Assembly (NCBI GenBank): GCA_959347315.1
Contig: OY365809.1
Span: 42,896,542 to 42,960,541, forward strand
DNA length: 64,000 nucleotides
Direction of reading: 5' to 3'
From: Bimastos eiseni
Taxonomy: Eukaryota > Annelida > Clitellata > Crassiclitellata > Lumbricidae
Under the pieces are notes generated by a model, which was not told the DNA's origin, searched no databases, and worked only from the letters and a program-made list of their open reading frames with translations. The position numbers and the translations under genes are program-made. Shown in pieces: positions 1 through 11,623 of this stretch; the stretch's first letter is position 1, and each line of letters starts with the position of its first letter.

Positions 1-31
1 AATGATAATGATAATAATAATAATAATAATA

Positions 32-62
<31 letters not shown>

Positions 63-111
63 TGATACTACTACTACTATTAATAATAATAATAATTATA
101 ATAATAATAAT
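1..111. repeat. (AAT)n microsatellite
   Basis: AAT/GAT trinucleotide repeats with a short ACT interruption near 67-80. The window starts inside the repeat, so its true length is unknown. Confidence 0.95.
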
Positions 112-833
112 ACGACCCAGTTAGACCTCTGGCGACGCTTTGTATAAGCTGTGACATCAAGGCCGTACAGAGGAGGGGGCCAGCGGGGCCTGGGCCCAGG
201 GCGCAAATGTGGAAAGGGCGAAAATTTCAGGATGGAATAACTTATTATTCCATATAATGCATTATTTGTAAAATGTGGGCGCGCCAGATTGATGCTAGGC
301 ACAGGGCGCAATTATGGCTCGGTGCGGCCCTGTGTGACATAACCGAGAAGCAGGTGAAGAATTTTGTGGCGAAGAATTTCATGTGGCGAAAAATTGATGG
401 CGAAAAATATACATTAAACCGACAAATATGTAACGGTCATAGGTTATAAGGCAATAAATAAAGGCAGTAGACAAAGGTAATAGAAAAAAGTAACACGCGG
501 GATTCAGAGACTGTTTTCGAGTTTCTTGTAATGACGTGGAACGCCATATCATTCTCTAAACCTTTTGTATGTTAAGGTTGGTCACGTGTTAAGGTTGGTC
601 ACGTGTTAAGGTTGGTCACGTGTTTGATGCCTTGTACATAAACACAGTCGCCATAGAAGTTGCATAGTAATAATACTTGATTATGCATGCAAGTATTTCG
701 TTTCGTGTGTATATATATACATTGGCATCGGAACACTATGTAGGGTAACAGTGTAACACAGTTGTGCTATCTAATGTGATGCCCTGCATTGCAATGTCGT
801 GTACGATGCGATCCAATATGAACGGGTGCTTAC
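112..833. other. Intronic/flanking DNA, no gene seen
   Basis: This lies downstream of the minus-strand EGF exon and is probably its intron. A GC-rich block at 150-340 contains GGGCGCAA-type words in both orientations (about 210 and 304), like a degraded dispersed repeat. The rest is unique AT-rich sequence apart from the 17-bp tandem at 571-621. Confidence 0.5.
571..621. repeat. 17-bp tandem repeat with CACGTG
   Basis: Three perfect copies of GTTAAGGTTGGTCACGT in direct head-to-tail order. Each junction recreates CACGTG, a palindromic E-box. Confidence 0.95.
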
Positions 834-1928
834 TTCTCTCGCACCTGTCTCCCGCTGTGCCAAGCTGACAGCGACATCGAACACCGTCCCTCAGATGATT
901 CCGAACGCAGTAGCCGCCGTTCTTGCACTGGAGCTGGCGACAGGCGTTGCCAAGCAACTCATCGTTACCAAACAACGCATCGTTTCCATGTAACGCATCG
1001 TTGCCAAGCAACGCATCGTTACCAAGCAACGAATGTTCCGTATTGATCTTAGTCACTTCATCAGAGTCAACTTCGTTTCGCTCCCAGGATTCGAAAATTC
1101 TCGAAGTCTCAAGTTCCCTCTCTCGTTGGAACTGTTTCTGCATCCTCCGTACGGACCGCATCATATTGCCTCCCTCGGTTCTACGAACCCTCGACGCAGG
1201 GAGAACGGGTGCAGATATTTCGGCTCGATTAAGGCAGTACCGCTTGATCGTTCGGGGGTGTTGCCCCGGTTCGAAATGGGGGTTGGATCGAGTGACATTG
1301 CCCCCGTTGTTCGCCGCGAGACTTCTGGAGTTTGGTTGGGAAGACTTTAGTCCGTCTTGGATGTTAGTTGCTTCGTCGAGAATCGACGTCGTTTTTTTAT
1401 CTCTGGTTTTATCTTCATTCTCATCTTCTTCAATTTGGTTAAAAGCTGACTCATTGTTATCTCCACCAACAATGACTCTGTTTATAAATGAATTCCTGTA
1501 GATATTGTCGGGTATCTGTGGGATCCATCTGTCCCTCTTGTCCCTCTCCTTGTACCTGTCCTCGCCCGTGTCCCTATCACTCTTCTTGTCCATATCCACA
1601 TAAACGTACTCACCCGTGTATCCGTGCAAGTCTCTATCTATCTTCTTCTCCGTGTTCCTGACCTCTTCCCTGTCGGCATGCGTGTCCCTATCCCAGAGAG
1701 TCCTTTGCATGTCCCCGTTCACAGAAGTCTCCTCCTTGCGTGTCCTTGACCTTATTCCAGATCTTCGTACGTTTGACTGGAATCTTCGGTCGTCATCCGT
1801 GATTTCGTTCCAGTTTTCGTAACGCAAGGGTCTGGGTTCAAAACTCGGTGACTGATCGGAAACATTACTAGACATTACGTCGATTGCTTCCACTGGAATC
1901 TCTTCCTCTGGAGAACTGTCGTCAACGG
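834..1928 (-). CDS. Exon of an EGF-domain protein with disordered region
   Basis: A 1095-bp open exon on the minus strand. It follows a good acceptor (pyrimidine-rich, CTGCAG at 1929-1934) and ends at a GTAAGC donor (828-833). It begins with two bases completing a codon and ends with one base of the next, so it is a symmetric phase 1-1 exon, the usual phase for EGF modules. About 290 residues are highly charged and predicted disordered (many D, R, K, E, N). A six-residue tandem LLGNDA (18-bp DNA repeat, about 953-1035) follows. Then comes one complete EGF domain with cysteine spacing C-x4-C-x5-C-x10-C-x1-C-x8-C, including KNGGYC and CRC. A secreted or membrane protein is inferred. I do not recognise the family, and neighbouring exons were not found. 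Confidence 0.75.
953..1035 (-). repeat. 18-bp coding tandem repeat
   Basis: Four to five imperfect copies of an 18-bp unit (GCAACGCATCGTTACCAA on the plus strand). On the minus strand they encode LLGNDA, LLGNDA, LHGNDA and LFGNDE just before the EGF domain. Copy differences are mostly single bases, so the array looks young. Confidence 0.85.
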
Positions 1929-3130
1929 CTGCAGGGATAAAGCGAAACGCTGATACAATGAATCAAAAATACAAGCAATTCGCAAATAATAATAATAATA
2001 ATAAATAATTATAATATAATAAGACATCGGAATCACAGAATATCGTTCAGTAGATGCATGCGATGGGGAGGAGAAGTAGAGGAAGACGGATGAGAAGGAG
2101 AAGGTGAAGTCCTATCGCGTTTCAAATTAAATTCTCCAGCATCGTCTCAGTTTTTAATACACTGCCATTCGAAACGACCGCCAAGGAGAGGCGAGAGAGG
2201 AGGCGAACGGATCCTGTTCTCCCTTGTTGGTAAAAAACTAGTCATATAAGGTGGGTTGGACAACAAATCCGTGAAATGCCGAATGGCATTTAAAATAAAA
2301 ATTTAAACACCTTTAAATCAGTTTTCACCGATGATGGGCACTTTTAACTACTGCAGTTCTTAACTAGTAGCTATAGCTGCTGTAGAAGTAGTTGCCTAGT
2401 AGTTATAGCTAGTTTTTTAGAAGTAGTTAGAGAAATAGTTATAACTACTTTTATCAAGTAGTTTTACATGTAAATTAACTACGATATTTCACATTAACTA
2501 CATTTTTTCCTATTTAGTAATTCCGTCTGACAGGAATTTCTGTTATTTCACAACAAATATGGACGTTGCCCATATAATCTCATGAGTAAATTCGCTATGT
2601 AATTGTTTCATTAACATTCGCGCATACTGTTGTGAGGAAGTGGGTTCCTCTCAGAACTGTGAAGAAAGCCTAAGGCATTAAGCGTATTTAATGGCATGCC
2701 TGGAGATTGTTGCGCGATAAGAACTAGAGTAAAGCGGTCGGTGGTAGAGACGTTGGGGCTTATGATTCAAGGTCAAAGAGTGAGGAAAGAAGCCAGTACG
2801 TGGCTGGATGACCACCAGTGGGGCGGTTGGGTTGCAAGTGGGTCTGAGAGAGAGGTGATTGTCGAGTCAAGAATGACATAGGTGAGAGACAGACAGACAG
2901 ACAGAGACAGAGACGTCGACAACAGTACTGTTTGCAAAACACGGATGAAACATTCAACTGTATACGCCTACATGTACCAGAGTTAAATCACAACTGGGTA
3001 ATTTTCTACAATTCTCCCACTGAAAAAGGTGAGACCTCAGCTAACAGACGCTGAGCTTAACGATCCTAACGATATCTACTATTCTCTGGCAGGATAAATT
3101 GGATTTTAAATGTGTTCAGAAGTAAGCTGT
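1929..3130. other. Non-coding, with AGTAGTT-rich block
   Basis: No exon recognised. 2340-2480 is built from degenerate AGTAGTTA/TAACTACT words in both orientations. 2881-2912 is a short (GACA)n tract. The rest is unique, AT-rich sequence, probably intron of the EGF gene. Confidence 0.5.
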
Positions 3131-3139
3131 TTGAGGCCA

Positions 3140-3440
3140 TATAATTCGAATTTGGATTCGTTCACTCATTCGTTCATTCATTCATTATTTTCTTCGCTCA
3201 TTCTTTCCCTCTTTCCTCCCTTTTTCCTCTCTTCCTTCCTTACTAAGTTGATTTCTGCTTCCTTCCTTCAAACCTTAGATTCATTCATTCTTTCGTTCAT
3301 TTCTCGATTATTTTTTTATTCCTTCATGTATGGGTTCTATCATTCCTTCCACGTTCCTTCCTTACTTCATTTATTCATTTCTTCTTCTTACCTTCCTTTT
3401 TTCTTCTTTCATTTATTTGTTCGTTCAGTCATTCTCCCAT
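3140..3440. repeat. Degenerate (TTCAT/TTCC)n tract
   Basis: About 300 bp of TTCATTCA and CTTCCTTCC words. The strand is almost free of G, and open frames here are composition artefacts. Confidence 0.85.
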
Positions 3441-3659
3441 TCATCTCGAGACACAAACGCAAGTTGTTGAGTTCCCGTTGGACAGAATAGGACCTACCCA
3501 ACAGAGACAGCGAGACGGACATCGGGGCACAGAGAAAGAGACTGATAGGGAGCAGAACACCCAGAGGAGGAACAGCGTCGGCGGTCGGCCATTATGACGT
3601 AATGGCTGATACGGAGGCTGATTGAGGTTGGCAGTTCTGAGCGGTCATCCATTGCTGAG

Positions 3660-4490
3660 ACAGAGAAGGAGAAATATGACGTGAAGCAGAAGGAAGAGTA
3701 GAAGAATCGGGACTAGGAGGAGAAGGAAAAGCAGGATGGGACGGGATGGAAGTGGAGAAAAAGGGCAGGAAGAGAGTTTATGGTTGAAAATAAAATGACA
3801 AAGAGAGTGGAGAGATAAGGGCATTAAAATCAGAAGAGTGGGAGGTATTGTGTGTGGATAAGACTATCAGGTGTGTAGGAAGAGTGAAAAAGAAAGCTTG
3901 GAGATGGGGAAATGGAGTAAGAGGGATGACAGATAAGAAGGAAGACGAGAATAGGAGGTAGAAGAGGACAAGGAGAGGGTAGAGAAGAAGAAGAAGAAGA
4001 AGATTATGGAAGGGGAATAAAAGAATGGGAGGAAGAAGTATCCGTAAGAGATATTGAACTATGTTAATAATAAAAATGACGAATAGGAATAGAAGAAAGA
4101 GAAGTAGAGGAAGAGAAAATGGAAGAAGAAGAGGACGAAGAAGAAGAGGGAGGAGGAGGAAGATTCTTAGAAGAAGGAAGAGAGGGAGGAAAAGAAGAAG
4201 ACTTGGAGGAGGTGAAAAGAGGAGATAGCAGCTGCAGGAGATATTGGACAACGTTAACAATAAGAATAGCGAAAAGAAATAGACGAAATAGAAAGTGGAA
4301 AAAGAAGAAAAAGAGGAGAAAGAGGAGGAAGAATAGGATGAGGAAGCTGAGAAGGAGAAAGAAGAGAATGAAGAGGAGGAGGAAGAAAAGGAGGAGGAGG
4401 ACGAAATGGAGGAAGAGGACGAGAAAGGTAAGGAGGAACAGAAGGATGGCACCCCGAAAGAGATGAATCGTCTGCTTCGTTTGGCTGCAT
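3660..4490. repeat. 800-bp polypurine tract
   Basis: The plus strand is almost pure A/G (GAAGAAG, GGAGGA, GAAATAG) for about 800 bp. Open frames on either strand encode only Arg/Glu/Lys-rich or Ser/Leu/Phe-rich low-complexity strings and are rejected as genes. Such homopurine tracts can adopt triplex (H-DNA) structures; that is general knowledge, not shown here. Confidence 0.9.
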
Positions 4491-4541
4491 CTAAATCTAG
4501 GTAACTGAATCTAATTGTAGGAGAAGCGTTGACGATATCAT

Positions 4542-4910
4542 TCATAACAATCGCTGCCGACTAACGTCACCTCGATCAACCTCAATTACAACTAACCCCA
4601 TTAGCTTTGCCCTCCCTCGCGTCAAATTAGCAAGGGGAGTCGGACCGCCACGTAGCCCCTTCCTGGATGCCCTCGTCCCATGTACCTCCTCTTCCCCTTC
4701 GCCTGTCTCCTCCTTCCCGTAGCTCTCCGATTGGTTCGATCCCCAGGGGGCGATGGAATCCTCCTTGCTCCGCGGATCGATAACGAATGGGCATCTATTA
4801 TTCACGAGGGAATCTCCTAATTGTTTCCAATGGATGGTTCTCCTTCGAGAAGAAGACTGGCCGCCAAAAGACGAGAAGGCTGTTGAACGATTGCCTCCAG
4901 ATTTTAACAT
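4542..4910 (-). CDS. Candidate orphan exon, unknown
   Basis: A GC-balanced island between the purine tract and an AAC/AAT repeat. On the minus strand it is open for 122 codons from an ATG at 4910. The predicted peptide is hydrophilic (SSFGGQSSSRRR, then GEGEEE). A possible donor AG|GTACAT lies inside the frame after the EEE run, and a TATA-like ATATATAGGG sits about 20 bp upstream of the ATG. The opposite strand is also open for about 66 codons, so coding potential is unproven. No family is recognised. Confidence 0.2.
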   Translation of the reverse strand: MLKSGGNRSTAFSSFGGQSSSRRRTIHWKQLGDSLVNNRCPFVIDPRSKEDSIAPWGSNQSESYGKEETGEGEEEVHGTRASRKGLRGGPTPLANLTRGRAKLMGLVVIEVDRGDVSRQRLL

Positions 4911-4979
4911 CTTGTGGCTCTCGCCTACCCTATATATCCAATCTTGGGACTAGCACCAATCGGATGAGTATCGCAATTA

Positions 4980-5165
4980 ATACAAATAAGAATAACAACA
5001 ACAACAGCAACGACAACAATAATAATAATCATAAAAATGATGCTAATGATAATAATAGTAATAATAATAATCATAATCATAACAATGATATTAATGATAA
5101 TAATAATAATAATAAAATAATTAATAATAATAACATTAAAGTCATTAACAACAACAATACTAGGC
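4980..5165. repeat. AAC/AAT/GAT trinucleotide tract
   Basis: Interrupted AAC, AAT and ATG trinucleotides. It would encode an Asn-rich run on the plus strand but is simple sequence. Confidence 0.9.
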
Positions 5166-5541
5166 CTACTAACAATAGCAAACTCCCAATCACACAACTT
5201 TGTTCCTGCTGCTGTCGAAACCGCAAGAATTTGGCAAGCAGAGTCACTGGGGGTTTTCAGTTAACTAGGGGGCAAGATCTCAGCAGCAACAGGTGACCAA
5301 CTTGAGATCAGCCATCTCCTTCATCGTCACCTTCAAGTTGAAAACTCCACGTATGTTCAATCTGGGCACCACAGATTGCAGCAATCGGGATACTGGAGAT
5401 TGAATGTCGCTTGTAAACACGTAACAATGGAAATAGCAAACGGTCAATGAAGGCCTAATTAGCCCGTATTTTGTGCTTGATGGGCTATAGTTCAAGAGCA
5501 CTAGCAAAAAGGTTGAAATTTCTGATAACAAGCTTAATATC

Positions 5542-5786
5542 TCAGGATAGCTTCAGAAATTCTAGTTCATTAATATGCTAAAAGTTCCCAAAAATCCCAC
5601 CGGGGCTCTATCCAAAATCCAAGATGGCGTCCAAAATCGGTGCATAAGCCATTGCCACCGTACAGTTAATGTTAATAGAATATAACCACCATTTTGGACG
5701 CCATCTTGGATTTTGGACAGAGCACCGGTGGGATTTTTGGGGACATTTAATGTATTAATGTACTCGTATTTCTGAAGCTATCCTGA
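5542..5786. mobile_element. Foldback (hairpin) element
   Basis: The left arm starts TCAGGATAGCTTCAGAAA (5542-5559). The right arm ends with its exact complement (5769-5786). Inside, CCAAGATGGCG pairs with CGCCATCTTGG, and AATCCCACCG pairs with CGGTGGGATT. Almost the whole 245 bp can fold into one hairpin with a loop near 5645-5685. There is no coding capacity. No clear target duplication is visible. Confidence 0.8.
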
Positions 5787-5873
5787 AAACTGCTGCTTGT
5801 CATCAGACATTTCCACCTTCCTTCACATGATTTTAGTCTAATGCTCTTGGACTACTAACAAACAAATTAATAT

Positions 5874-6179
5874 GGGGCCGTCCAAAAATGACGTCACACA
5901 ATTTTTGACGATTTTTACCCCCTCTCCTCTTCCTCTGAAGTAGATAATCCAAAAATTAAAAATACAACAATCATAATTAGTGTTGTTAAATCGTATTAAC
6001 AACTACTACTAATTAAGTGGAATTTGTTTAATTGAGGGCAAGTTTTAATAAAATTACGCATTTTGATGTTTGACGTGATGATGTGACGACACATTTCGTC
6101 GACCCTCTCGTCACACATCGTCACAAATGCGTGATTCTCCTTCCCCTATAGACGCGTGACGTCATTTATGGACAGCTCC
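5874..6179. mobile_element. MITE with 24-bp terminal inverted repeats
   Basis: The left end GGGGCCGTCCAAAAATGACG and the inverted right end GGAGCTGTCCATAAATGACG match at 21 of 24 positions over the full repeat. Both run into GTCAC. The 306-bp interior is non-coding and TGACG-rich. The flanks share TAT on both sides, a possible short target duplication. The superfamily is not assigned. Confidence 0.8.
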
Positions 6180-7155
6180 TATGTTGCAATAAAAACTAGT
6201 AATAATACTAAAAATAACAATACTAAGATTTGATTAGAATAATACTAAATGCATACATTTGATTGGATTATATGATATTAAGCCAGATGATATTATATTA
6301 CATTATTATGATTAGATTGATATGGAAAGACTGGATTAGATTGAATCATCTTAGATGAAATTGAATATAATTAGCTTGGTTTGGATGAGATTAGAATTAC
6401 AACAGACCAGATTAGAAAATTAATTGGAATCAATTAGATTGGGCTGACAGTGTACGGTCGTTGTATTCATTCTCTAAATGAGCTCGCACACTAAGTGGCT
6501 CTATCAGAGCAGAGCTTTTGAAATATCATTCAGCCGTTGAGGGTATTGAATCTCCGCCCTCTACTTGCCTTTGCGTCACAGGTATGCAGCGTGGGCGTTT
6601 CATACGGAAGAAGGGAATGAGGAGAGAATTGGGAAGAGCCTGATCATTGCTCATTGATGAGCATTAATAAATTAATCATAATAGGTGCTTCGTCGTACAA
6701 AACATGGCTCATTAATCGATCAAAGACTTGTTTAATTGAACAACTGGTACTTCAACAGATTCACGCATTTCGCGAACCAAGACATGCGTAGGCTATATAC
6801 GCTATCGAATGCTATTCTAAATCTACTTGTTGATTCGTTCGCAATAAACACATGCCCGATGAGTAACCTGTGGAAACCCCGTCATTGTTTGCAAAATGTC
6901 AGCGTCAGTCCTAAGCCTGTATAAAAGGGAGGGCGACTCAAATGATCTGTGTTATCACTCAGTGTCCATGAACTGCAACCAACCAACTTGTGGAAGTGGT
7001 TTGACTTCCCAAAACTCCGCCGACTAACAACACACTCTGGTATATGCCTACAAGAGCATAGATGATCGTATCCCACTGACATGTAGTCTCTTAATATATC
7101 ATCATGTAACTTTACATGACATACCAGTCATAGGTCATGCCATCACATGACATGC
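6180..7155. other. Unique AT-rich DNA, GATTAGA-rich
   Basis: 6215-6450 is rich in GATTAGATT-type words, probably a worn simple repeat. The remainder shows no exon, RNA gene or mobile element that I can support. Confidence 0.5.
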
Positions 7156-7159
7156 CCGA

Positions 7160-7395
7160 TCGGCCAATCAATCGATTAGTTGATCGATCGATTGATTGAT
7201 CGAGTGATAGATAAATTGATTGATCGATTGATCAGTCGATCGGTCAATCGATCGATTGATTGATCGATTGGCTGATTGTCTAAATGATTGCCTGATTAAT
7301 TGATTGATCAACTGATTCATTGATTAAACGATCGATCGATTGATTGATCGACTGATTGATCGATTGATTGATTGACTGATTGATCATACCTGTGT
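7160..7395. repeat. (GATT/GATC)n tetranucleotide tract
   Basis: Alternating GATT and GATC tetramers with ATCGATCGAT palindromes, about 235 bp. Confidence 0.95.
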
Positions 7396-7489
7396 ATTGA
7401 TCTTCTGCCTGTTTCGTTTCCATCCTCTCGACACAACAGGACACCAAGACAACGATCAGAAATCTTATGAATCCTCTGACTCTCGCCAT

Positions 7490-8205
<716 letters not shown>

Positions 8206-9058
8206 TTCCTACAGCCAGACGTTATAGGTGGTCACTCCCTCACAGCCAGAGACTGACCAGTGACTGCAGAACGTTCGGATGACCATCGGAAGAACTCGAC
8301 TCGTCTCGGAAAACTCCGGAAACTTATATAGCGCAGATAAATTAATGCCATCTCAGTTACCAGTCTCTTCCCCATGTCTAGTGTAACAGTCTCTGAATGC
8401 ATGAAGCGCTACTTTGAGCTATCCGCATAGCACCAGATCAGCCAAGCTACAATACGTACGCGTATACTGCTCATGTTTTAATAGGCATTTAAGTAGCGCA
8501 TTTATTTTCCTCTCCAGAGCAACAAATACAAATCCGATTTACGACGCTTCTACGGACCAGAGAAGCAGAGTGGACTCTTCCTATCTGCCGAGCCAATCAG
8601 AGCCGAGTGGAAGAGTCCACTACGATCGAAGGGGATAGACGATGTGCCTTGACGATTACCCGCGATGGTCGCAGACCCGTAGTAAAGGAGCTTCCCGTAA
8701 TTCAGTCTGTTCCTTTTTTATACACATGCCACGTGACTTAACCAAGAGTAAATGCCTATCATCACCTACTCCTACCAACCTTTATTTTTCTCTTCCCATA
8801 TTGCCTTTCCTCACCATTTTCACCCTGCTTTCGTATCTAAGACCTGGGAGAAAGCTATAAGACCAACCTTGGTTCAATGGCATCATCCTGCCCTGTAGGC
8901 CGCCATCATACACAATCATCAGTTACCTTATCTAATCCTGATTAACACATGTAATGACAAGTCTTCCTTCCATCTTGCCTCACCACACACCATCTCATCT
9001 GATCCATACCTAACCCTATCTAAACCTAGGCCTATTAAATCCTACTTCATCTAAATGA
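8206..9058. other. Unique DNA, no gene recognised
   Basis: No exon with convincing splice sites. Contains the short hairpin at 8569-8620 and a TTATATAGCGC word at 8322 like the SINE tails elsewhere. Confidence 0.5.
8569..8620. repeat. 12-bp perfect inverted repeat
   Basis: GTGGACTCTTCC (8569-8580) is followed after about 28 bp by its exact complement GGAAGAGTCCAC. The loop contains CCAATCAGAGCC, a CCAAT-type word. Confidence 0.7.
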
Positions 9059-9063
9059 ATTTG

Positions 9064-9290
9064 AACATTTATATGGCGCCCGTTCAGGCGTTCTCTGCGC
9101 TACTCTATGTGGAGTCAGATGTTAACGACAAAGGGAAGTAGGCAGGTAAATTAAATAACATACACAGTTAGGTAAAAGAGTCGCCAGTGATGGGCCCACA
9201 CAAACACGTGGCGGTGGCACCAACCAATTCCCGTCGACAGCTGACAGGGATGTTCAGTGCTCTGAACCAAGTTACTCGTGATTCGTGAAC
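9064..9290 (-). mobile_element. SINE 3' part (GCGCC-TATATAA tail family)
   Basis: The sequence starts TTTATATGGCGCC on the plus strand, which is the inverted 3' tail seen complete in the SINE at 55083-55492. Body-like sequence (CTCTGCGCTACTCTATGTGGAG) follows. The tRNA-like head was not recognised, so the extent is approximate. Confidence 0.4.
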
Positions 9291-10249
9291 TTACCTTACA
9301 GTTATTTACCATACCATAGCTAACCTTACATTTCTCTATCTAAACTGTCTGACCTTGCCCTCGTGAATGCATGTACGTCAGTGCCCTGTGCTTGTTTTTA
9401 GAAATATCGAATTCACTATTACCTCCATGCACTTATCTCATGTCATCAACAGTCTGTTACCCAACCCTACCTGACCGAATCTCCTCATAAACAGCCACGC
9501 ATGAATTAGATAAATGGTAATGTAATCACTGACAAAAACTCGCGCCATGTCCTAACGTACTAGAATTTTTTAATCAAGTTTATCATCGTACTTATTGTAC
9601 ACATTGTCTAAACACCAAAGTCATCATCGTCATCATTTAGATAGACGTGGCAAACACAGTAATAAGAAGAGTCAATTAATAGAACGCATTAACTTAAGCA
9701 AAATATACTCTACATCATTTTACGATACAGCTGGAAACTTTCCTCATAGGTCCAACGATGGTATACCAGCTGACTATGAAAATGATGATAGTCTTGTACG
9801 ATGCTGATAACGACGACGAAAATAGACATGAGGTAGATATTTGATGTCATAGACACAGGACCGTTTTGGGCATCAGCAAGGTACGCGTTCGCGTAAAGCC
9901 CGGCACACAAACGGTCCCCAAATTTCTATCTCTTGAGCAAAATATAATGTTGCGTATATATATCTAGGGCCCAGAAATACTAAATACGCTTAGACTGCGA
10001 CGATGACAACACGGACAACAATAGAATCAACGATAAACTGACTAAACGGAAGCCTTAGAACAAGAACAGTGAGCTAGTCGGGCTCGGTGAACCCAATGTG
10101 TCATAAAATAAACCCTTCACAGTCACCCCACAACAACGTGTTCGAGTTGCCTTACAATACAATTGTAATAATACACCTGAATTAAATATTACCTTTACAA
10201 AGTTTAGCAGTGCAGATGCAATTACACTGCAGAGCAATTGTGTGCGAAG
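9291..10249. other. Unique DNA, no gene recognised
   Basis: Acceptor- and donor-like words occur, but there is no open frame with recognisable protein similarity on either strand. Confidence 0.45.
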
Positions 10250-10348
10250 GTCTTGTACAAGGTCCCTGCTTAGTGATTCCTTGGACGAGGATTGAACCTG
10301 TAGCCTACTCCCCGCGTTACAGGCCGACCGCTCTAACCAATCGATAAC
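10200..10348 (-). mobile_element. tRNA-derived SINE head
   Basis: The minus strand reads GGTTAGAGCGGTCGG (Pol III A-box-like), then about 30 bases later GGTTCAATCC (B box). CTCGTCC follows and then an unrelated body. The T arm is imperfect and the acceptor stem does not pair, so this is a tRNA-derived SINE or pseudogene, not a functional tRNA. Confidence 0.6.
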
Positions 10349-10876
10349 CATATATAAAGGAGCTACGTCAGCAATCGTCTGTTGCTAAATTCTTATAAGA
10401 AGACCATCGTTTAGAGTCGATTGAAGGCCCAACTGATTCCATGTCATATGGTCGGAAACAGTAACTGTTAGCGCCGTAGACTGCATCTTCAGTTTTATGG
10501 GTTGTCCTTCTGTATAATGACCTGCTTGACCTCAAGCATACGAGTATCTGTAGCGTTTGTCAACAGTGCAAGTCAAAGCCTGGATAAAGGGGAAAGGCTA
10601 CGCTAATGATCTTTGTTATCACACGATGTCGTTAAACTGCAACTCACCAACAATGTGTCACTGCCAAAAGGTGCATTAAAATGTAAATTCAAAATTAAAT
10701 ACACATAATGATATTACTTCGACCGAAACGATAATAAATAAACATAATTGCAACGAAATTAGTTAAAGTTAAAACAGACAACCACATCTCACAACGAATA
10801 ATCAGCGCCACGTGACTGTAAGTATGACGTCATCTGTTAGTGAACCACGGATGAGTATGACGTATTCGTTGGTCAT

Positions 10877-10957
10877 TCATTCGCTAGGTGATAGGACTGA
10901 CTTGGAGAAGGACACACGGAGATGGGCAGTCTCGGCCAGCTGGTAGTTATGTAGCGC
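10877..10957 (-). CDS. PTBP1: Polypyrimidine tract-binding protein, last exon
   Basis: A 27-codon terminal exon (stop 10877-10879) after a strong acceptor (pyrimidine run, ACTGCAG). It encodes ALHNYQLAETAHLRVSFSKS plus a short tail. The last exon of animal PTB proteins encodes the closing strand of RRM4 with the conserved LHNxxL...HLRVSFSKS pattern. PTB binds CU-rich RNA in the nucleus and cytoplasm and represses exon inclusion. The exon begins in phase 0, which fits the phase-0 end of the exon at 11624-11687. Joined, they give one unbroken RRM4 C-terminus. The tail after SKS is five to six residues longer than in vertebrates. The paralogue cannot be decided from two exons. Confidence 0.88.
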   Translation of the reverse strand, partial: ALHNYQLAETAHLRVSFSKSVLSPSE

Positions 10958-11097
10958 CTGCAGTTAAAAAGACGCCACAAGCACAATGGTGGACTTTATA
11001 ATGCGTCCATCTATTCCGCTGACTTCGATAGCGCCATTTTATCAAATGGGAGCGGGTGTGGAGCAATGGATAACACACTGAGGCGCGGGGCTGTGTA

Positions 11098-11180
11098 TTA
11101 TTTTATTATTATTATTATTACTATTATTATTATTACTGTTATCATCATTATTAGTATCATTATTATTGTTATTATTATTA

Positions 11181-11221
<41 letters not shown>

Positions 11222-11248
11222 ATTATTATTATTACTGTTATCAATAAT
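11098..11248. repeat. (ATT)n microsatellite
   Basis: ATT repeats with GTT and ATC interruptions, within the last intron of the PTBP gene. Confidence 0.95.
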
Positions 11249-11623
11249 GGATTCATCTATTCGGTAAGCTTTAATCGAACTCGTGAAACATTTCGGAGAT
11301 GCCAGATGGAATTCCGAGGGGTCATAGAAACATTTGAATAGAAATTGAAACTATTTATCATAATAGAGACCTAGCTAGGTTAATGAAACGAGCGAACTAA
11401 ATCAAACATTCGTAAATATAGTTATTCGTCGAATTTCCTTCCTAAATATATTTAACTGGGTGTAGTTGTTATGTAAATTAGACATCCGCAAGAGGCCCCT
11501 TCGTATTAGTCACACACGGCGCTAAATAAGGAGTTCCATGTCTTCTGTTTTATTGATCAATGCTTCGCCGAAAGAAGAGACAAAAAGTCCTAGATCTATG
11601 AAAAGAAGAAAGAGTATATTTAC

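Noticed and set aside
923..1822. Plus-strand open frames opposite the EGF exon
   Set aside because: They lack domains and splice logic. The minus strand has the EGF cysteine pattern, acceptor and donor.
3778..4490. Long open frames rich in Arg/Lys/Glu (plus) or Ser/Leu/Phe (minus)
   Set aside because: They are translations of the polypurine tract. They lack any ordered motif, and overlapping frames are open on both strands.
8569..8620. Bacterial-type terminator hairpin
   Set aside because: Eukaryotic context, 28-bp loop and no T-run.
10270..10348. Functional tRNA gene
   Set aside because: A and B boxes are present, but the acceptor stem does not pair and the T stem has mismatches. It is a SINE head.
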